A DNA stretch of 12,842 bases from Campylobacteraceae bacterium (GTDB lineage: Bacteria; Campylobacterota; Campylobacteria; Campylobacterales; Campylobacteraceae). Below the pieces are notes generated by a model, which did no database searches, was not told the origin of the DNA, and was given only the letters and a program-made list of their open reading frames with translations. The translations under genes were made by a program, and so were the position numbers. This document shows positions 6,385 to 12,842 of this stretch, piece after piece (the stretch's first letter is position 1; each line of letters opens with the position of its first letter). The DNA lies in contig JAAYLJ010000085.1 of NCBI GenBank assembly GCA_012521935.1, positions 1-12,842 of the forward strand, read 5' to 3'.

Positions 6385-6472
6385 TTAAGGTTTATATTAT
6401 GAAATCTGATTAAACTTAAGGTAATATAACACAATAACTAATCTAGCAAAAGATTAAGATTAAAAATAAGGA
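6385..6472 (+). promoter_or_regulatory. Promoter region of the PLP lyase gene, with repeated TTAAGG and GATTAA
   Basis: Two -10-like elements are visible, TATATT at 6393-6398 and TAATAT at 6422-6427, each directly preceded by TTAAGG (6385-6390 and 6416-6421), 31 bp apart or about three helical turns. GATTAA occurs at 6408-6413, 6452-6457 and 6458-6463. The ribosome-binding site AAGGA is at 6468-6472, eight bases before the ATG. No tnaC-like leader peptide with a tryptophan codon is present: the only short frame (ATG at 6399) encodes four residues without Trp. Confidence 0.45.
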
Positions 6473-6480
6473 ACATAGAG

Positions 6481-7929
6481 ATGGGAAAAATTAAGTTTTT
6501 CAGCGGTGAAGATATCCCCTTAGAGATGCATAAGGTGAGGATAGTTCAAAAATTAGAGTTAGCTCCAATAGAGCAAAGAGTAAAATATATGCAAGAAGCT
6601 GGAAACAATACATTTTTACTCAACAATAGAGATGTGTTTATGGATATGTTAACTGATAGCGGTGTAAATGCCATGAGCGATAATCAACTCTCTGCCATGA
6701 TGATTGCTGATGATAGCTATGCTGGAAGTGAAACTTTTACTAGATTAGAAAAAACCTTGCAAGAGCTATTTGGTACTAAATATTTCCTGCCTGCCCACCA
6801 AGGAAGAGCATGTGAGAATATCATATCTCAAGTTTTTGTCAAAGAGGGCTCAGTTGTCCCAATGAACTACCACTTTACTACTACAAAGGCTCACATTGTT
6901 ATAAATGGTGGATCTATTGAAGAGATTGTGATTGATGAGGGGATAGAAGTTACAAGCTCTCATCCATTTAAAGGTAATATGGACATAGATAAGCTTAAAG
7001 AAGTTATTGCAAGAAATGGAAAAGAGAAAATCGCATATGTAAGAATGGAAGCTGGGACTAACTTAATTGGTGGACAACCTTTTTCGCTAGAGAACCTGCA
7101 AGATGTAAGAAAAGTTTGTGATGAGAATGGCTTGATGCTAGTATTTGATGCAAGCTTGCTCTCAGATAACTTGTACTTTATGAAAGAAAGAGAAGAGCAG
7201 TGCAAAAGTATGAGCATTGAAGAGATTACCAAAAAAATCATGGCGCTATGTGATATTACCTATTTTTCAGCTAGAAAACTTGGTTTTGCAAGAGGTGGCG
7301 GCATATGTACAAACAGTAAAGATTTGTACATGAAAATGAGAGAGTATATAACTTTATATGAGGGTTTTTTAACTTATGGCGGGATGTCAGTTAGAGAGAT
7401 GGAAGCCCTAAGGGTTGGACTTAATGAGTCAATGGATGAGCATATCATAAATCAAGGTCCGCTATTTATAGAATATATGGTAAATGAGTTAGATAAAAAA
7501 GGTATCCCAGTCATTACCCCTGCAGGTGGACTTGGTTGCCACTTAGATGCTATGAGATTTGTTGATCACATACCTCAAGCTGAGTATCCAGCAGGAGCTT
7601 TAGCTTCAGCACTTTACATTGTTAGTGGTGTTAGGGGAATGGAGCGAGGCACAATGTCAGAGCAAAGAGAAGATGATGGAACTGAAGTTTTTTCAAATAT
7701 GGAACTTTTAAGACTTGCAATGCCAAGAAGAGTATTTACTCTATCTCAAGTAAAGTATGCCATCGATAGAATTGAGTGGCTTTATAAAAATAGAAAACTA
7801 ATTGGTGGTTTAAAATTTGTAGAAGAGCCTAAAACTCTTAGATTCTTCTTTGGAAGATTAGATCCAACATCAAACTGGCAAGATGAACTTGTAAAAGCTT
7901 TTAGAAAAGATTTTCCAGATAGTTTATAG
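6481..7929 (+). CDS. Tyrosine phenol-lyase/tryptophanase-family PLP enzyme, divergent
   Basis: A 482-residue PLP-dependent beta-eliminating lyase (PF01212), slightly longer than the usual 456-471. Family marks are SYAGS with Tyr80, HQGR with Arg109, TNLIGGQP with Asn194, FDAS with Asp223, the PLP lysine K266 in 'SARK', GMERG near 386-390, 'MPRRVFT' at 414-420 with the carboxylate-binding arginine, and the closing 'EPKTLRFFFGR'. By alignment from memory with tyrosine phenol-lyase (TPL), the 'FTTT' at 132-135 gives Thr at the TPL Thr124 position (tryptophanase has Asp), and R389 matches TPL Arg381, which holds the phenol ring. Three changes stand out: Leu226 where both enzymes have the PLP-contacting Arg, Arg265 before the PLP lysine, and GGLGCH instead of GGHAVF near 350. 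It may thus not be a plain TPL or tryptophanase. It stands alone between its promoter and a palindrome. Confidence 0.85.
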   Translation: MGKIKFFSGEDIPLEMHKVRIVQKLELAPIEQRVKYMQEAGNNTFLLNNRDVFMDMLTDSGVNAMSDNQLSAMMIADDSYAGSETFTRLEKTLQELFGTKYFLPAHQGRACENIISQVFVKEGSVVPMNYHFTTTKAHIVINGGSIEEIVIDEGIEVTSSHPFKGNMDIDKLKEVIARNGKEKIAYVRMEAGTNLIGGQPFSLENLQDVRKVCDENGLMLVFDASLLSDNLYFMKEREEQCKSMSIEEITKKIMALCDITYFSARKLGFARGGGICTNSKDLYMKMREYITLYEGFLTYGGMSVREMEALRVGLNESMDEHIINQGPLFIEYMVNELDKKGIPVITPAGGLGCHLDAMRFVDHIPQAEYPAGALASALYIVSGVRGMERGTMSEQREDDGTEVFSNMELLRLAMPRRVFTLSQVKYAIDRIEWLYKNRKLIGGLKFVEEPKTLRFFFGRLDPTSNWQDELVKAFRKDFPDSL

Positions 7930-7955
7930 TAACTAGAGCTTAAGCTCTAGTTACT
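7928..7955. terminator. 28-bp perfect palindrome containing both converging stop codons
   Basis: AGTAACTAGAGCTT at 7928-7941 is followed at once by its exact reverse complement, ending at 7955. The TAG of the PLP lyase (7927-7929) enters its left end and the TAA of the di-iron protein (complement 7951-7953) lies in its right end. The RNA from either strand would fold into a long hairpin, so it probably ends transcription in both directions, but neither side has a T-run, so it is not a standard rho-independent terminator. The 12 bases GTAACTAGAGCT also occur at 6327-6338, at the end of the rhodanese gene. Confidence 0.6.
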
Positions 7956-8448
7956 CATCTTCAATGGAGAAAGTGCGAAATTCAGCACTTTCAATCCATC
8001 TTTGTGGATAAGAGATATATTCAATTAGTGATTCAACCAATCTTGCGTGCTCCCACTCCTCTTTTGCTATCCTTAAAAATGCCTCTTTATGCTCTTCATT
8101 TTCTAATGAATTAGCTTTTTGTGTATAAAAATCATAACTTTTCTCTTCTAGCTTTAAAGCACTTTTATAAAGAGCTATTTGATCTTTTGGAAAATATTCA
8201 GGAACTTTTCCACTCTTTTTTAACTCCTCAAAAATCACTCTAGCCTCTTTAAAAACATCTGTTTTAGGAAGAGTTGTTAAGGCGCTACCTTTTGACATTG
8301 CTTCAAAGGTTTTAAAATGTTTCACCTCTTCATTTGCAAGCATTGTAAAGATTTTGGATAAACCCTCATCCTCACACTTTTTAGCTAACTCTTTATAGTA
8401 AAGCTCACCTTCTTTCTCAACACTCATCGCATATTCGTATGGGTCCAT
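7951..8448 (-). CDS. Rubrerythrin-like ferritin-family di-iron protein
   Basis: A 165-residue four-helix-bundle protein of the rubrerythrin/ferritin-like group. Each half of the bundle carries a metal-binding set: E11/E13 in the first helix and E41-x-x-H44 ('EEVKH') in the second, E101/E102 in the third and E131-x-x-H134 ('EEWEH') in the fourth. This gives the Glu/His ligands of a di-iron centre. There is no C-x-x-C pair, so the rubredoxin domain of classic rubrerythrins is missing and an outside electron donor would be needed. The fold suits peroxide reduction or iron handling in the cytoplasm; there is no signal peptide. Start at ATG is supported by AAGGAG on the complementary strand. The gene faces the PLP lyase tail to tail and follows the exonuclease gene after 112 bases, with its own promoter candidate. 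Confidence 0.87.
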   Translation of the reverse strand: MDPYEYAMSVEKEGELYYKELAKKCEDEGLSKIFTMLANEEVKHFKTFEAMSKGSALTTLPKTDVFKEARVIFEELKKSGKVPEYFPKDQIALYKSALKLEEKSYDFYTQKANSLENEEHKEAFLRIAKEEWEHARLVESLIEYISYPQRWIESAEFRTFSIEDE

Positions 8449-8473
8449 AGGGGGCTCCTTAGCTTTTAAAGTT

Positions 8474-8490
8474 ATTCTAACTTATTAGAA
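8474..8490 (-). promoter_or_regulatory. Candidate -10 box overlapped by a 16-bp dyad, upstream of the di-iron protein
   Basis: On the complementary strand TAGAAT (8479-8474) is a plausible -10 element about 25 bases before the start codon. It overlaps a perfect inverted repeat, TTCTAA at 8475-8480 and TTAGAA at 8485-8490 with four bases between. A dyad over a -10 box is a typical repressor site. PerR or Fur are natural candidates for a rubrerythrin-like gene, but the sequence is not a clear match to the boxes I know. Confidence 0.4.
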
Positions 8491-8512
8491 GTAAAAAGAG
8501 GCGCAAAATTGT

Positions 8513-8538
8513 AAAAAAATGGCGGAAATTAAATTTCT
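8513..8538 (-). terminator. Possible weak terminator after exodeoxyribonuclease III
   Basis: Read on the complementary strand, GAAAT and ATTTC form a short stem around TTA (about 8525-8537), followed by a run of seven T (the A-run at 8513-8519). The T-run is good but the stem has only five A+T-rich pairs, so termination would be partial and the exonuclease transcript may run into the di-iron gene. Confidence 0.35.
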
Positions 8539-8560
8539 GTGGCAAAAGTTCTCAACATTT

Positions 8561-9325
8561 TTAAATATCGATTTCAATTCCAACAGGGCAGTGATCGGAT
8601 CCAGTTATATCCTCTAAAATGAAGGCATCTTGAAGAGCATCTTTTAAATCATCCGAAATAAAAACATAATCAATTCTCCAGCCAATATTTTTAGCTCTAG
8701 CGTTAAATCTATATGACCACCAAGAGTAGTAATCTTTCACATCCCCATGAACATATCTAAAAGTATCTACATATCCCGCACTTAAAAAATCATCTATCCA
8801 CGCTCTCTCTTGCGGTAAGAAGCCTGAAGTTTTAGAGTTTGATTTTGGGTTTGCTAAATCTATCTCTTTATGAGCAGTATTTACATCACCACAAACTATA
8901 ATGCTTTTTCCATCCTCTTTTAGTTTCTCACAATGGAGTAAAAAATCATTATAAAACTTCATCTTATATTCAAGTCTCTCTTCACTTTGTTGACCATTTG
9001 GAAAATAGACATTAAATATAACTACATCTTCATGATGATGCTCCAAGATTCTACCTTCATTTTCGATGTCTATATGCGCGGCAGTATCTGTGTGGTTAAA
9101 TAGCAAATTTGAAAAAGTCATAGTCCCAGAATAACCCTTTCTAGCAGCTGGATTTATGTGAGTTTGAAGATATGAATTCTCTTTTATTTGTGAAGGAATT
9201 TGCTCTGGCATAGCTTTTATCTCTTGAAGACAAAAAATATCTGGATTAAACTCTTTTGTCCAAAGAAAAGCATCTTTTGAAGCTGCTGCTCTTATCCCAT
9301 TTACATTCCACGAAATTAATTTCAT
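8561..9325 (-). CDS. xth: Exodeoxyribonuclease III
   Basis: A 254-residue Mg-dependent AP endonuclease and 3'-5' exonuclease of the EEP superfamily, for base-excision repair in the cytoplasm. Motifs are in the right order: 'ISWNVNGIRA' at the N-terminus, the metal-binding Glu in 'FCLQEIK', 'GYSGTMTF', 'NVYFPNGQ', the catalytic Asp and Asn in 'GDVNTAHKEIDLANP', 'GWRIDYVF' and the final 'GSDHCPVGIEI' with the Asp-His pair. The frame is open four codons further upstream (ATG at 9337), but family members begin with M-K-x-I-S-W, so I prefer the ATG at 9325; neither has a convincing ribosome-binding site. It shares a 40-50-base divergent promoter region with the binding-protein gene. Confidence 0.93.
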   Translation of the reverse strand: MKLISWNVNGIRAAASKDAFLWTKEFNPDIFCLQEIKAMPEQIPSQIKENSYLQTHINPAARKGYSGTMTFSNLLFNHTDTAAHIDIENEGRILEHHHEDVVIFNVYFPNGQQSEERLEYKMKFYNDFLLHCEKLKEDGKSIIVCGDVNTAHKEIDLANPKSNSKTSGFLPQERAWIDDFLSAGYVDTFRYVHGDVKDYYSWWSYRFNARAKNIGWRIDYVFISDDLKDALQDAFILEDITGSDHCPVGIEIDI

Positions 9326-9337
9326 TTTAACGCCCAT

Positions 9338-9378
9338 TAATTGATTTTATACTAACTAGGTGCTATTATAACATTATC
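9338..9378. promoter_or_regulatory. Compact divergent promoters, near-leaderless transcripts likely
   Basis: Both directions have a -10-like element in only 41 bases. Rightward there is an extended -10, TGC then TATTAT at 9364-9369, only nine bases before the ATG at 9379, which has no Shine-Dalgarno sequence. Leftward TAGTATAAA is read from 9354 to 9346, eight bases before the upper ATG at 9337 and about 20 before the preferred one at 9325. The two promoters occupy adjacent DNA and could not easily be used at the same moment. Confidence 0.5.
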
Positions 9379-10533
9379 ATGAAGCGCATATTTTTTATCA
9401 TAATTTTACTTTTTTTTGCCACTATTTTTTTATTTAAATATTGTTGTTTATATAAAGAAGATGAGATAAGACTAGGCATGTCAGCAGCTCTAACTGGAGA
9501 TATGAGACAGCTTGGAGTTGATTTTTATAAAGGGGCAAATGCGTATTTTAACTCTCTTAATGAAAATGGTGGAGTTTATGGAAGGAAGATAAAACTAATC
9601 ATAAAAGATGATAAGTATGAGCCAAAAATCACGGAAGAAAATATTAAACAACTAATCCAAAAAGAGAAGATTTTTGCACTTTTTGGGATAGTTGGAACCC
9701 CAACAGCAAAAGTAGCTCTTGAAATAGCAACTGAATCAAAAATACCCATGCTAGCAACAGTTTCAGGTGCTATGTTTTTAAGAGAGCCTAGAAATCCAAT
9801 GATTTTAAATGTAAGAAAAGGCTATAACTCTGAGATAAAAGCTTTTTTAAACTACCTCATAGATGAAAAAGGACATAAAAGAATAGCCGCTTTTTATCAA
9901 AATGATAGCTTTGGACACACTGCTCTTTACTCACTAAAAAAGCTTTTAAAAGAGCGAAATATGCAGCTTGTTGGCGAGGGGAGTTATAAAAGAAATACTC
10001 TAGCTGTTGGACATGCAATTTATGAGTTAAAAGGTGCAAATCCTGATGTTATCATAATGATTGGCGCAGCAAAGCCAACGGTAGAATTTATAAGAAGATC
10101 ACTAAACACTTCATTAGGAGAGGCTACAAAGGCTATCTTATCTTTTGCGTCAGCTCAAACTATGATGAGGGAGCTTGAATGTACAGCTACAAATCTTCTT
10201 TTTGCACAAGTAGTTCCGCTTCCATGGGGAGATAATGAGGATGTGGTTGAGTATAGGGCAAATATGGCTAGGTATTACCCTGAAACTGAAATAGGTTTTG
10301 CCTCACTTGAGGGGTATATTGCTGGGGTTATGGTTGGATCAATCTTTGAGCATCTTGGTCCAAAATTTAGTAAAGACTCCTTCATTGACAAACTTCACGA
10401 TGTTCCAAAAGAGATTTTCCATGATAAATCCATTGTCATAAAAGATAATGGATGTGGCTGTTTAGATAAAGTTTATATTACTAAATACAATGGATATGAG
10501 TTTGAAGTCATAAAAGAGTATTCAGATGAGTAG
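9379..10533 (+). CDS. Membrane-tethered Liv-type periplasmic binding protein, probable co-sensor
   Basis: A 384-residue type I periplasmic binding protein (Peripla_BP_6, relatives LivJ, AmiC, UrtA). The soluble part starts near residue 29 with 'IRLGMSAALTGDMRQLG', the standard first strand and ligand loop, followed by 'NENGGVYGRKIKLIIKDDKYEP' type sequence, 'FALFGIVGTPTA' (100-109) and 'ASLEGYIAG' (308-316). The N-terminus has a 16-residue hydrophobic stretch (4-19) ending in KYCC, with no normal lipobox and no clear cleavage site, so the protein is likely held in the inner membrane. No permease or ATPase gene is near. The gene overlaps the histidine kinase by eight bases, pointing to a ligand-binding partner of that sensor. 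Ligand unknown: amides, urea, amino acids or a small organic acid are typical of the family. There is no ribosome-binding site before the ATG. Confidence 0.86.
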   Translation: MKRIFFIIILLFFATIFLFKYCCLYKEDEIRLGMSAALTGDMRQLGVDFYKGANAYFNSLNENGGVYGRKIKLIIKDDKYEPKITEENIKQLIQKEKIFALFGIVGTPTAKVALEIATESKIPMLATVSGAMFLREPRNPMILNVRKGYNSEIKAFLNYLIDEKGHKRIAAFYQNDSFGHTALYSLKKLLKERNMQLVGEGSYKRNTLAVGHAIYELKGANPDVIIMIGAAKPTVEFIRRSLNTSLGEATKAILSFASAQTMMRELECTATNLLFAQVVPLPWGDNEDVVEYRANMARYYPETEIGFASLEGYIAGVMVGSIFEHLGPKFSKDSFIDKLHDVPKEIFHDKSIVIKDNGCGCLDKVYITKYNGYEFEVIKEYSDE

Positions 10534-12115
10534 TCCAATACTAAATTTTATGAGTAGCGTAAATCAACTCTCAGTTACAAAAAAGACTACACTTTTGTTT
10601 TTAATAATGGTTTTTGGAATGCTCTTCATTGGGAGTTTTGCCCATCTTAGTTTAAATAGAATAAAAAATGAATTTGATATTTTATACACTAAACATACAG
10701 TCCCAATCATTAAGCTTGAAGCTTTAAAAGATGTATATACTGTAAATATTTTAGATACCCTAAGAGATATAGAGATCCATAAAATCAGCATTAAAGATGG
10801 TAAAACCATAATAACTTTAGCTCAAGAATTAGTTCATAGATTTTGGTTTGAGTATTTAGAAAGTTTAGAGATAGATGAGAGTGATTGGATTGTAAAAGTT
10901 TTTAGAAAGTGGGGTATTTTGCCAAGATACGAACAGATGAGATTGCCGCTTTTAAAGCAAGATTTAATATCTCACGCTGATCATACTATTGGAAAAATAG
11001 ATGCAATTTTAATTCAAATGTTTAAACACTTTGAAGCAAGAGAGGAAGATAAGGCATTTTTATACCTTCAAGAGGAGCTTTATCCTAGTATTCATTCAGT
11101 AAATATTCATCTTACCCAACTCATAGATTTTTCACTTGAAGCAGCGCATGCAGGAAAGATAAGAACTGATAGAGTATATTCAAATACTTTTGAGTGGATT
11201 GTAGCTGGGGTTGTTGGAACTATTGTTTTTGCAGCTTTATTTGCATTAGTTATTTTACAAAATATAAGGCTTTTGTATGCTCATCTTGAAAAGATAATAG
11301 AGGATAAAACTAAAGCATTAGTTGAGTTAAATCAAGATTTAGAGTTAAGAGTAATTGAAGAGATAGAGAAAAGTAGAAAAAAAGATGAGATAATGTATAG
11401 GCAAGCTAGACTTGCAGCAATGGGAGAGATGATAGGAAATATAGCTCACCAATGGAGACAGCCATTAAATGCGTTAGTTGTTTTAATTCAAAGCTTTCAA
11501 TTTAAATATATGCAAGGAAAGTTAAATGAAGAGTTTATTGACTCTCAGGTAAAAGAGGGCTTGATGCTAGCAGAGAATATGTCTAAAACTATAGATGATT
11601 TTAGAAACTTTTTTTATCCAGAAAAGGAAAAACATAGCTTTAATGTTGCAGAAAATGTCAACTCTTCAATACAAATGTTACAAAACTTCTACTCTAAAGA
11701 AGATATTAGTATAACACTTGTCATTAAGAGAGATTTTAAAATCTCAGGCTTTGCAAATGAATTTTCTCAGGTTATAATGAATCTTTTATCTAATTCTAAA
11801 GATAGTTTATCAAAAAAGTCACCTCCAAAATTAGTTGAAATAGTTATTGATGGCAATGATAATGAGTGTATAATTGTGGTAGTGGATAATGGAGGGGGCA
11901 TAAAAGAGAGTGTTATAGATAGAATGTTTGATCCATATTTTAGTACAAAACACCAAGCAAGCGGGACTGGGATTGGGCTTTATATGTCAAAACAGATAAT
12001 TGAAAAACAGATGCAAGGTGAGATTTTGGCCAAAAATATTGAGCATGAGTTTCAAAATGGGAGATTTGAGAAAAAGTGTGCTGCTATTGAGATTAGGATC
12101 CCATTAAGTGTTTAA
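10526..12115 (+). CDS. Sensor histidine kinase partnered with the binding protein
   Basis: A 529-residue inner-membrane kinase. Transmembrane helices at about 22-45 and 224-247 enclose a ~178-residue, mostly helical periplasmic domain, which looks like a four-helix-bundle signalling domain rather than a pocket for small ligands. A cytoplasmic coiled coil (about 250-290) leads to the H-box 'GNIAHQWRQPLN' with H308, a HisKA variant very common in Campylobacterota. The ATPase domain shows the N-box 'IMNLLSNSKDS' (N419/N423), 'DNGGGI' at 454-459, the 'FDPYFSTK' F-box and 'GTGIGLY' at 480-486. All catalytic elements are intact. The ATG lies inside the end of the binding-protein gene, so the two are translationally coupled; a second in-frame ATG at 10550 is possible but no better supported. 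The response regulator follows after nine bases. Confidence 0.92.
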   Translation: MSSPILNFMSSVNQLSVTKKTTLLFLIMVFGMLFIGSFAHLSLNRIKNEFDILYTKHTVPIIKLEALKDVYTVNILDTLRDIEIHKISIKDGKTIITLAQELVHRFWFEYLESLEIDESDWIVKVFRKWGILPRYEQMRLPLLKQDLISHADHTIGKIDAILIQMFKHFEAREEDKAFLYLQEELYPSIHSVNIHLTQLIDFSLEAAHAGKIRTDRVYSNTFEWIVAGVVGTIVFAALFALVILQNIRLLYAHLEKIIEDKTKALVELNQDLELRVIEEIEKSRKKDEIMYRQARLAAMGEMIGNIAHQWRQPLNALVVLIQSFQFKYMQGKLNEEFIDSQVKEGLMLAENMSKTIDDFRNFFYPEKEKHSFNVAENVNSSIQMLQNFYSKEDISITLVIKRDFKISGFANEFSQVIMNLLSNSKDSLSKKSPPKLVEIVIDGNDNECIIVVVDNGGGIKESVIDRMFDPYFSTKHQASGTGIGLYMSKQIIEKQMQGEILAKNIEHEFQNGRFEKKCAAIEIRIPLSV

Positions 12116-12124
12116 GGAGAAGAG

Positions 12125-12790
12125 ATGGATTTAAATAGTTTAAAAGATTTTACACTACTTTATGTTGAAGATGAGCCCATAGTAAGGGAACAGACATGTT
12201 TGATTTTAAAAGATTTTGTAAAAGATGTAGTAGTGGCAAATGATGGGGAAGAGGGGCTTAAAATAGCCAAAGAAGAGGAGATTGACTTAATTATTACCGA
12301 TATTATGATGCCAAATCTTGATGGAATATCTATGGTTAAAACATTAAGAAAAGAGCATAAAATCTTCACTCCAGTTATCATTGTGACAGCATTTACCGAG
12401 ACAGAGTATCTGCTTGAGGCAATTAGGTTGCAAGTTGAAGGGTTTATCACTAAGCCCATAAATATAAAAGATTTGATAAATACAATCTACTCAACCCTCC
12501 TTCCAAGGCTTCAAAAAAAAGAACTTGAAGGATGTACACATATGATAAACGCTCTCTCAGCACTAATTGGTGGTAAAAAGATAGAGATTTTAAAATATAT
12601 AGTTGATAATAAAGATAAAGATAATGTTTTTCATGGCTCATATTATGAGATAATGGAAGCATTAAATGTAAGCAAACCAACCGTTGTAAATATGTTTAAA
12701 CAGATGATAAAAGCGGGCATAATTGAAAAAATAAAAAATAAAGTTTACCGTTTTAGACAGAGTGAACTTTTAGGAAAGGTTGAAAAATGA
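12125..12790 (+). CDS. Response regulator with RepL-like winged-helix output
   Basis: A 221-residue regulator. The receiver domain (about 8-125) has the acidic pair E15/D16, phospho-acceptor D59 in 'IITDIMMP', switch Thr88 in 'IIVTAF' and Lys110 in 'FITKP'. The C-terminal domain (about 135-212) is not of OmpR, NarL or Fis type. It contains 'FHGSYYEIMEALNVSKPTVVNMFKQMIKAGIIEKI', here quoted only as landmarks: FHGSYYEI, LNVSKPTVV and AGIIEKI, which resemble the winged helix of plasmid RepL proteins, a combination seen in sulfur-oxidising Campylobacterota. Its start has AGGAGA directly upstream, nine bases after the kinase stop. It should receive phosphate from the kinase at 10526. Its stop overlaps the next start as ATGA, so a downstream effector gene is part of the same operon. 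Confidence 0.88.
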   Translation: MDLNSLKDFTLLYVEDEPIVREQTCLILKDFVKDVVVANDGEEGLKIAKEEEIDLIITDIMMPNLDGISMVKTLRKEHKIFTPVIIVTAFTETEYLLEAIRLQVEGFITKPINIKDLINTIYSTLLPRLQKKELEGCTHMINALSALIGGKKIEILKYIVDNKDKDNVFHGSYYEIMEALNVSKPTVVNMFKQMIKAGIIEKIKNKVYRFRQSELLGKVEK

Positions 12791-12842
12791 GATTTTTGGT
12801 TTTAGCTTTTGTATTGATTTTTAGTTCTAGTTTGTTTGCTCA
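12787..12842 (+). CDS. Exported protein, only the signal peptide visible
   Basis: The ATG at 12787 overlaps the regulator's stop (ATGA) and is preceded by AGGAAAGG at about eight bases. The 18 visible codons give Met-Arg-Phe followed by a hydrophobic core and Ser-Ser-Leu-Phe-Ala, a typical cleavable signal peptide with the cut expected right at the window end. Nothing of the mature protein can be seen. Its place makes it part of the binding protein/kinase/regulator operon, as a further periplasmic component. Confidence 0.7.
   Translation, partial: MRFLVLAFVLIFSSSLFA

Noticed and set aside
6399..6413. A tnaC-like leader peptide controlling the PLP lyase.
   Set aside because: The only short frame is four codons long (Met-Lys-Ser-Asp) with no tryptophan and no tyrosine.
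9379..10533. Part of an amino-acid ABC importer.
   Set aside because: No permease or ATPase gene is adjacent, and the next genes are a kinase and a regulator coupled by overlap, so a sensing role is more likely; uptake through a distant transporter cannot be excluded.

Overview
The window reads as chromosomal DNA of a member of the Campylobacterota (formerly Epsilonproteobacteria), most like a free-living sulfur- or hydrogen-oxidising genus such as Sulfurimonas or Sulfuricurvum. The reasons are the low G+C content, densely packed genes with start/stop overlaps, tiny monoheme c-type cytochromes, a DUF1104-type small exported protein, an iam/mla-type lipid transport cluster, and two histidine kinase/response regulator pairs within 12.8 kb. 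Genus is an inference from gene content; there is no rRNA or tRNA here. I see no insertion sequence, phage gene, CRISPR array or tRNA, and no gene-free stretch longer than about 150 bases.

Layout. (1) 1-2312, + strand: the 3' end of an MlaD-type MCE protein, its auxiliary lipoprotein, and an AI-2E/PerM-family membrane protein, all overlapping. (2) 2322-4648: a five-member-style unit without gaps: small DUF1104-like exported protein, OmpR-type regulator, histidine kinase and a small cytochrome c (four genes), reading on from the AI-2E gene. (3) 4649-5397: a short promoter region with three ACTTC repeats exactly 11 bp apart in front of a -10 box, then a small exported protein of unknown function and a c553-like cytochrome, closed by a strong rho-independent terminator. 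(4) 5452-6334: a MarR-type repressor followed one base later by a periplasmic rhodanese. (5) 6481-7929: a divergent tyrosine phenol-lyase/tryptophanase-family enzyme; it converges on (6) 7951-9325, - strand: a rubrerythrin-like di-iron protein and exodeoxyribonuclease III. A 28-bp perfect palindrome holds both converging stop codons. (7) 9379 to the end, + strand: a membrane-tethered periplasmic binding protein, a histidine kinase, a response regulator with a RepL-like winged helix, and the first codons of another exported protein.

How they may work together. Two regulatory modules stand out. In the first, the OmpR-type pair at 2534-4343 sits just upstream of a promoter whose tandem repeats match the TTCAC-N6-TTCAC pattern I recall for the DccRS system of Campylobacter jejuni, so the small exported protein and c553-like cytochrome are the natural targets. 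In the second, a Liv-type binding protein with no transporter genes next to it is translationally coupled to a histidine kinase, suggesting a periplasmic co-sensor of the TorT/LuxP kind. The PLP enzyme carries the substrate-binding threonine and arginine of tyrosine phenol-lyase but has lost other active-site residues, which makes its real reaction uncertain.
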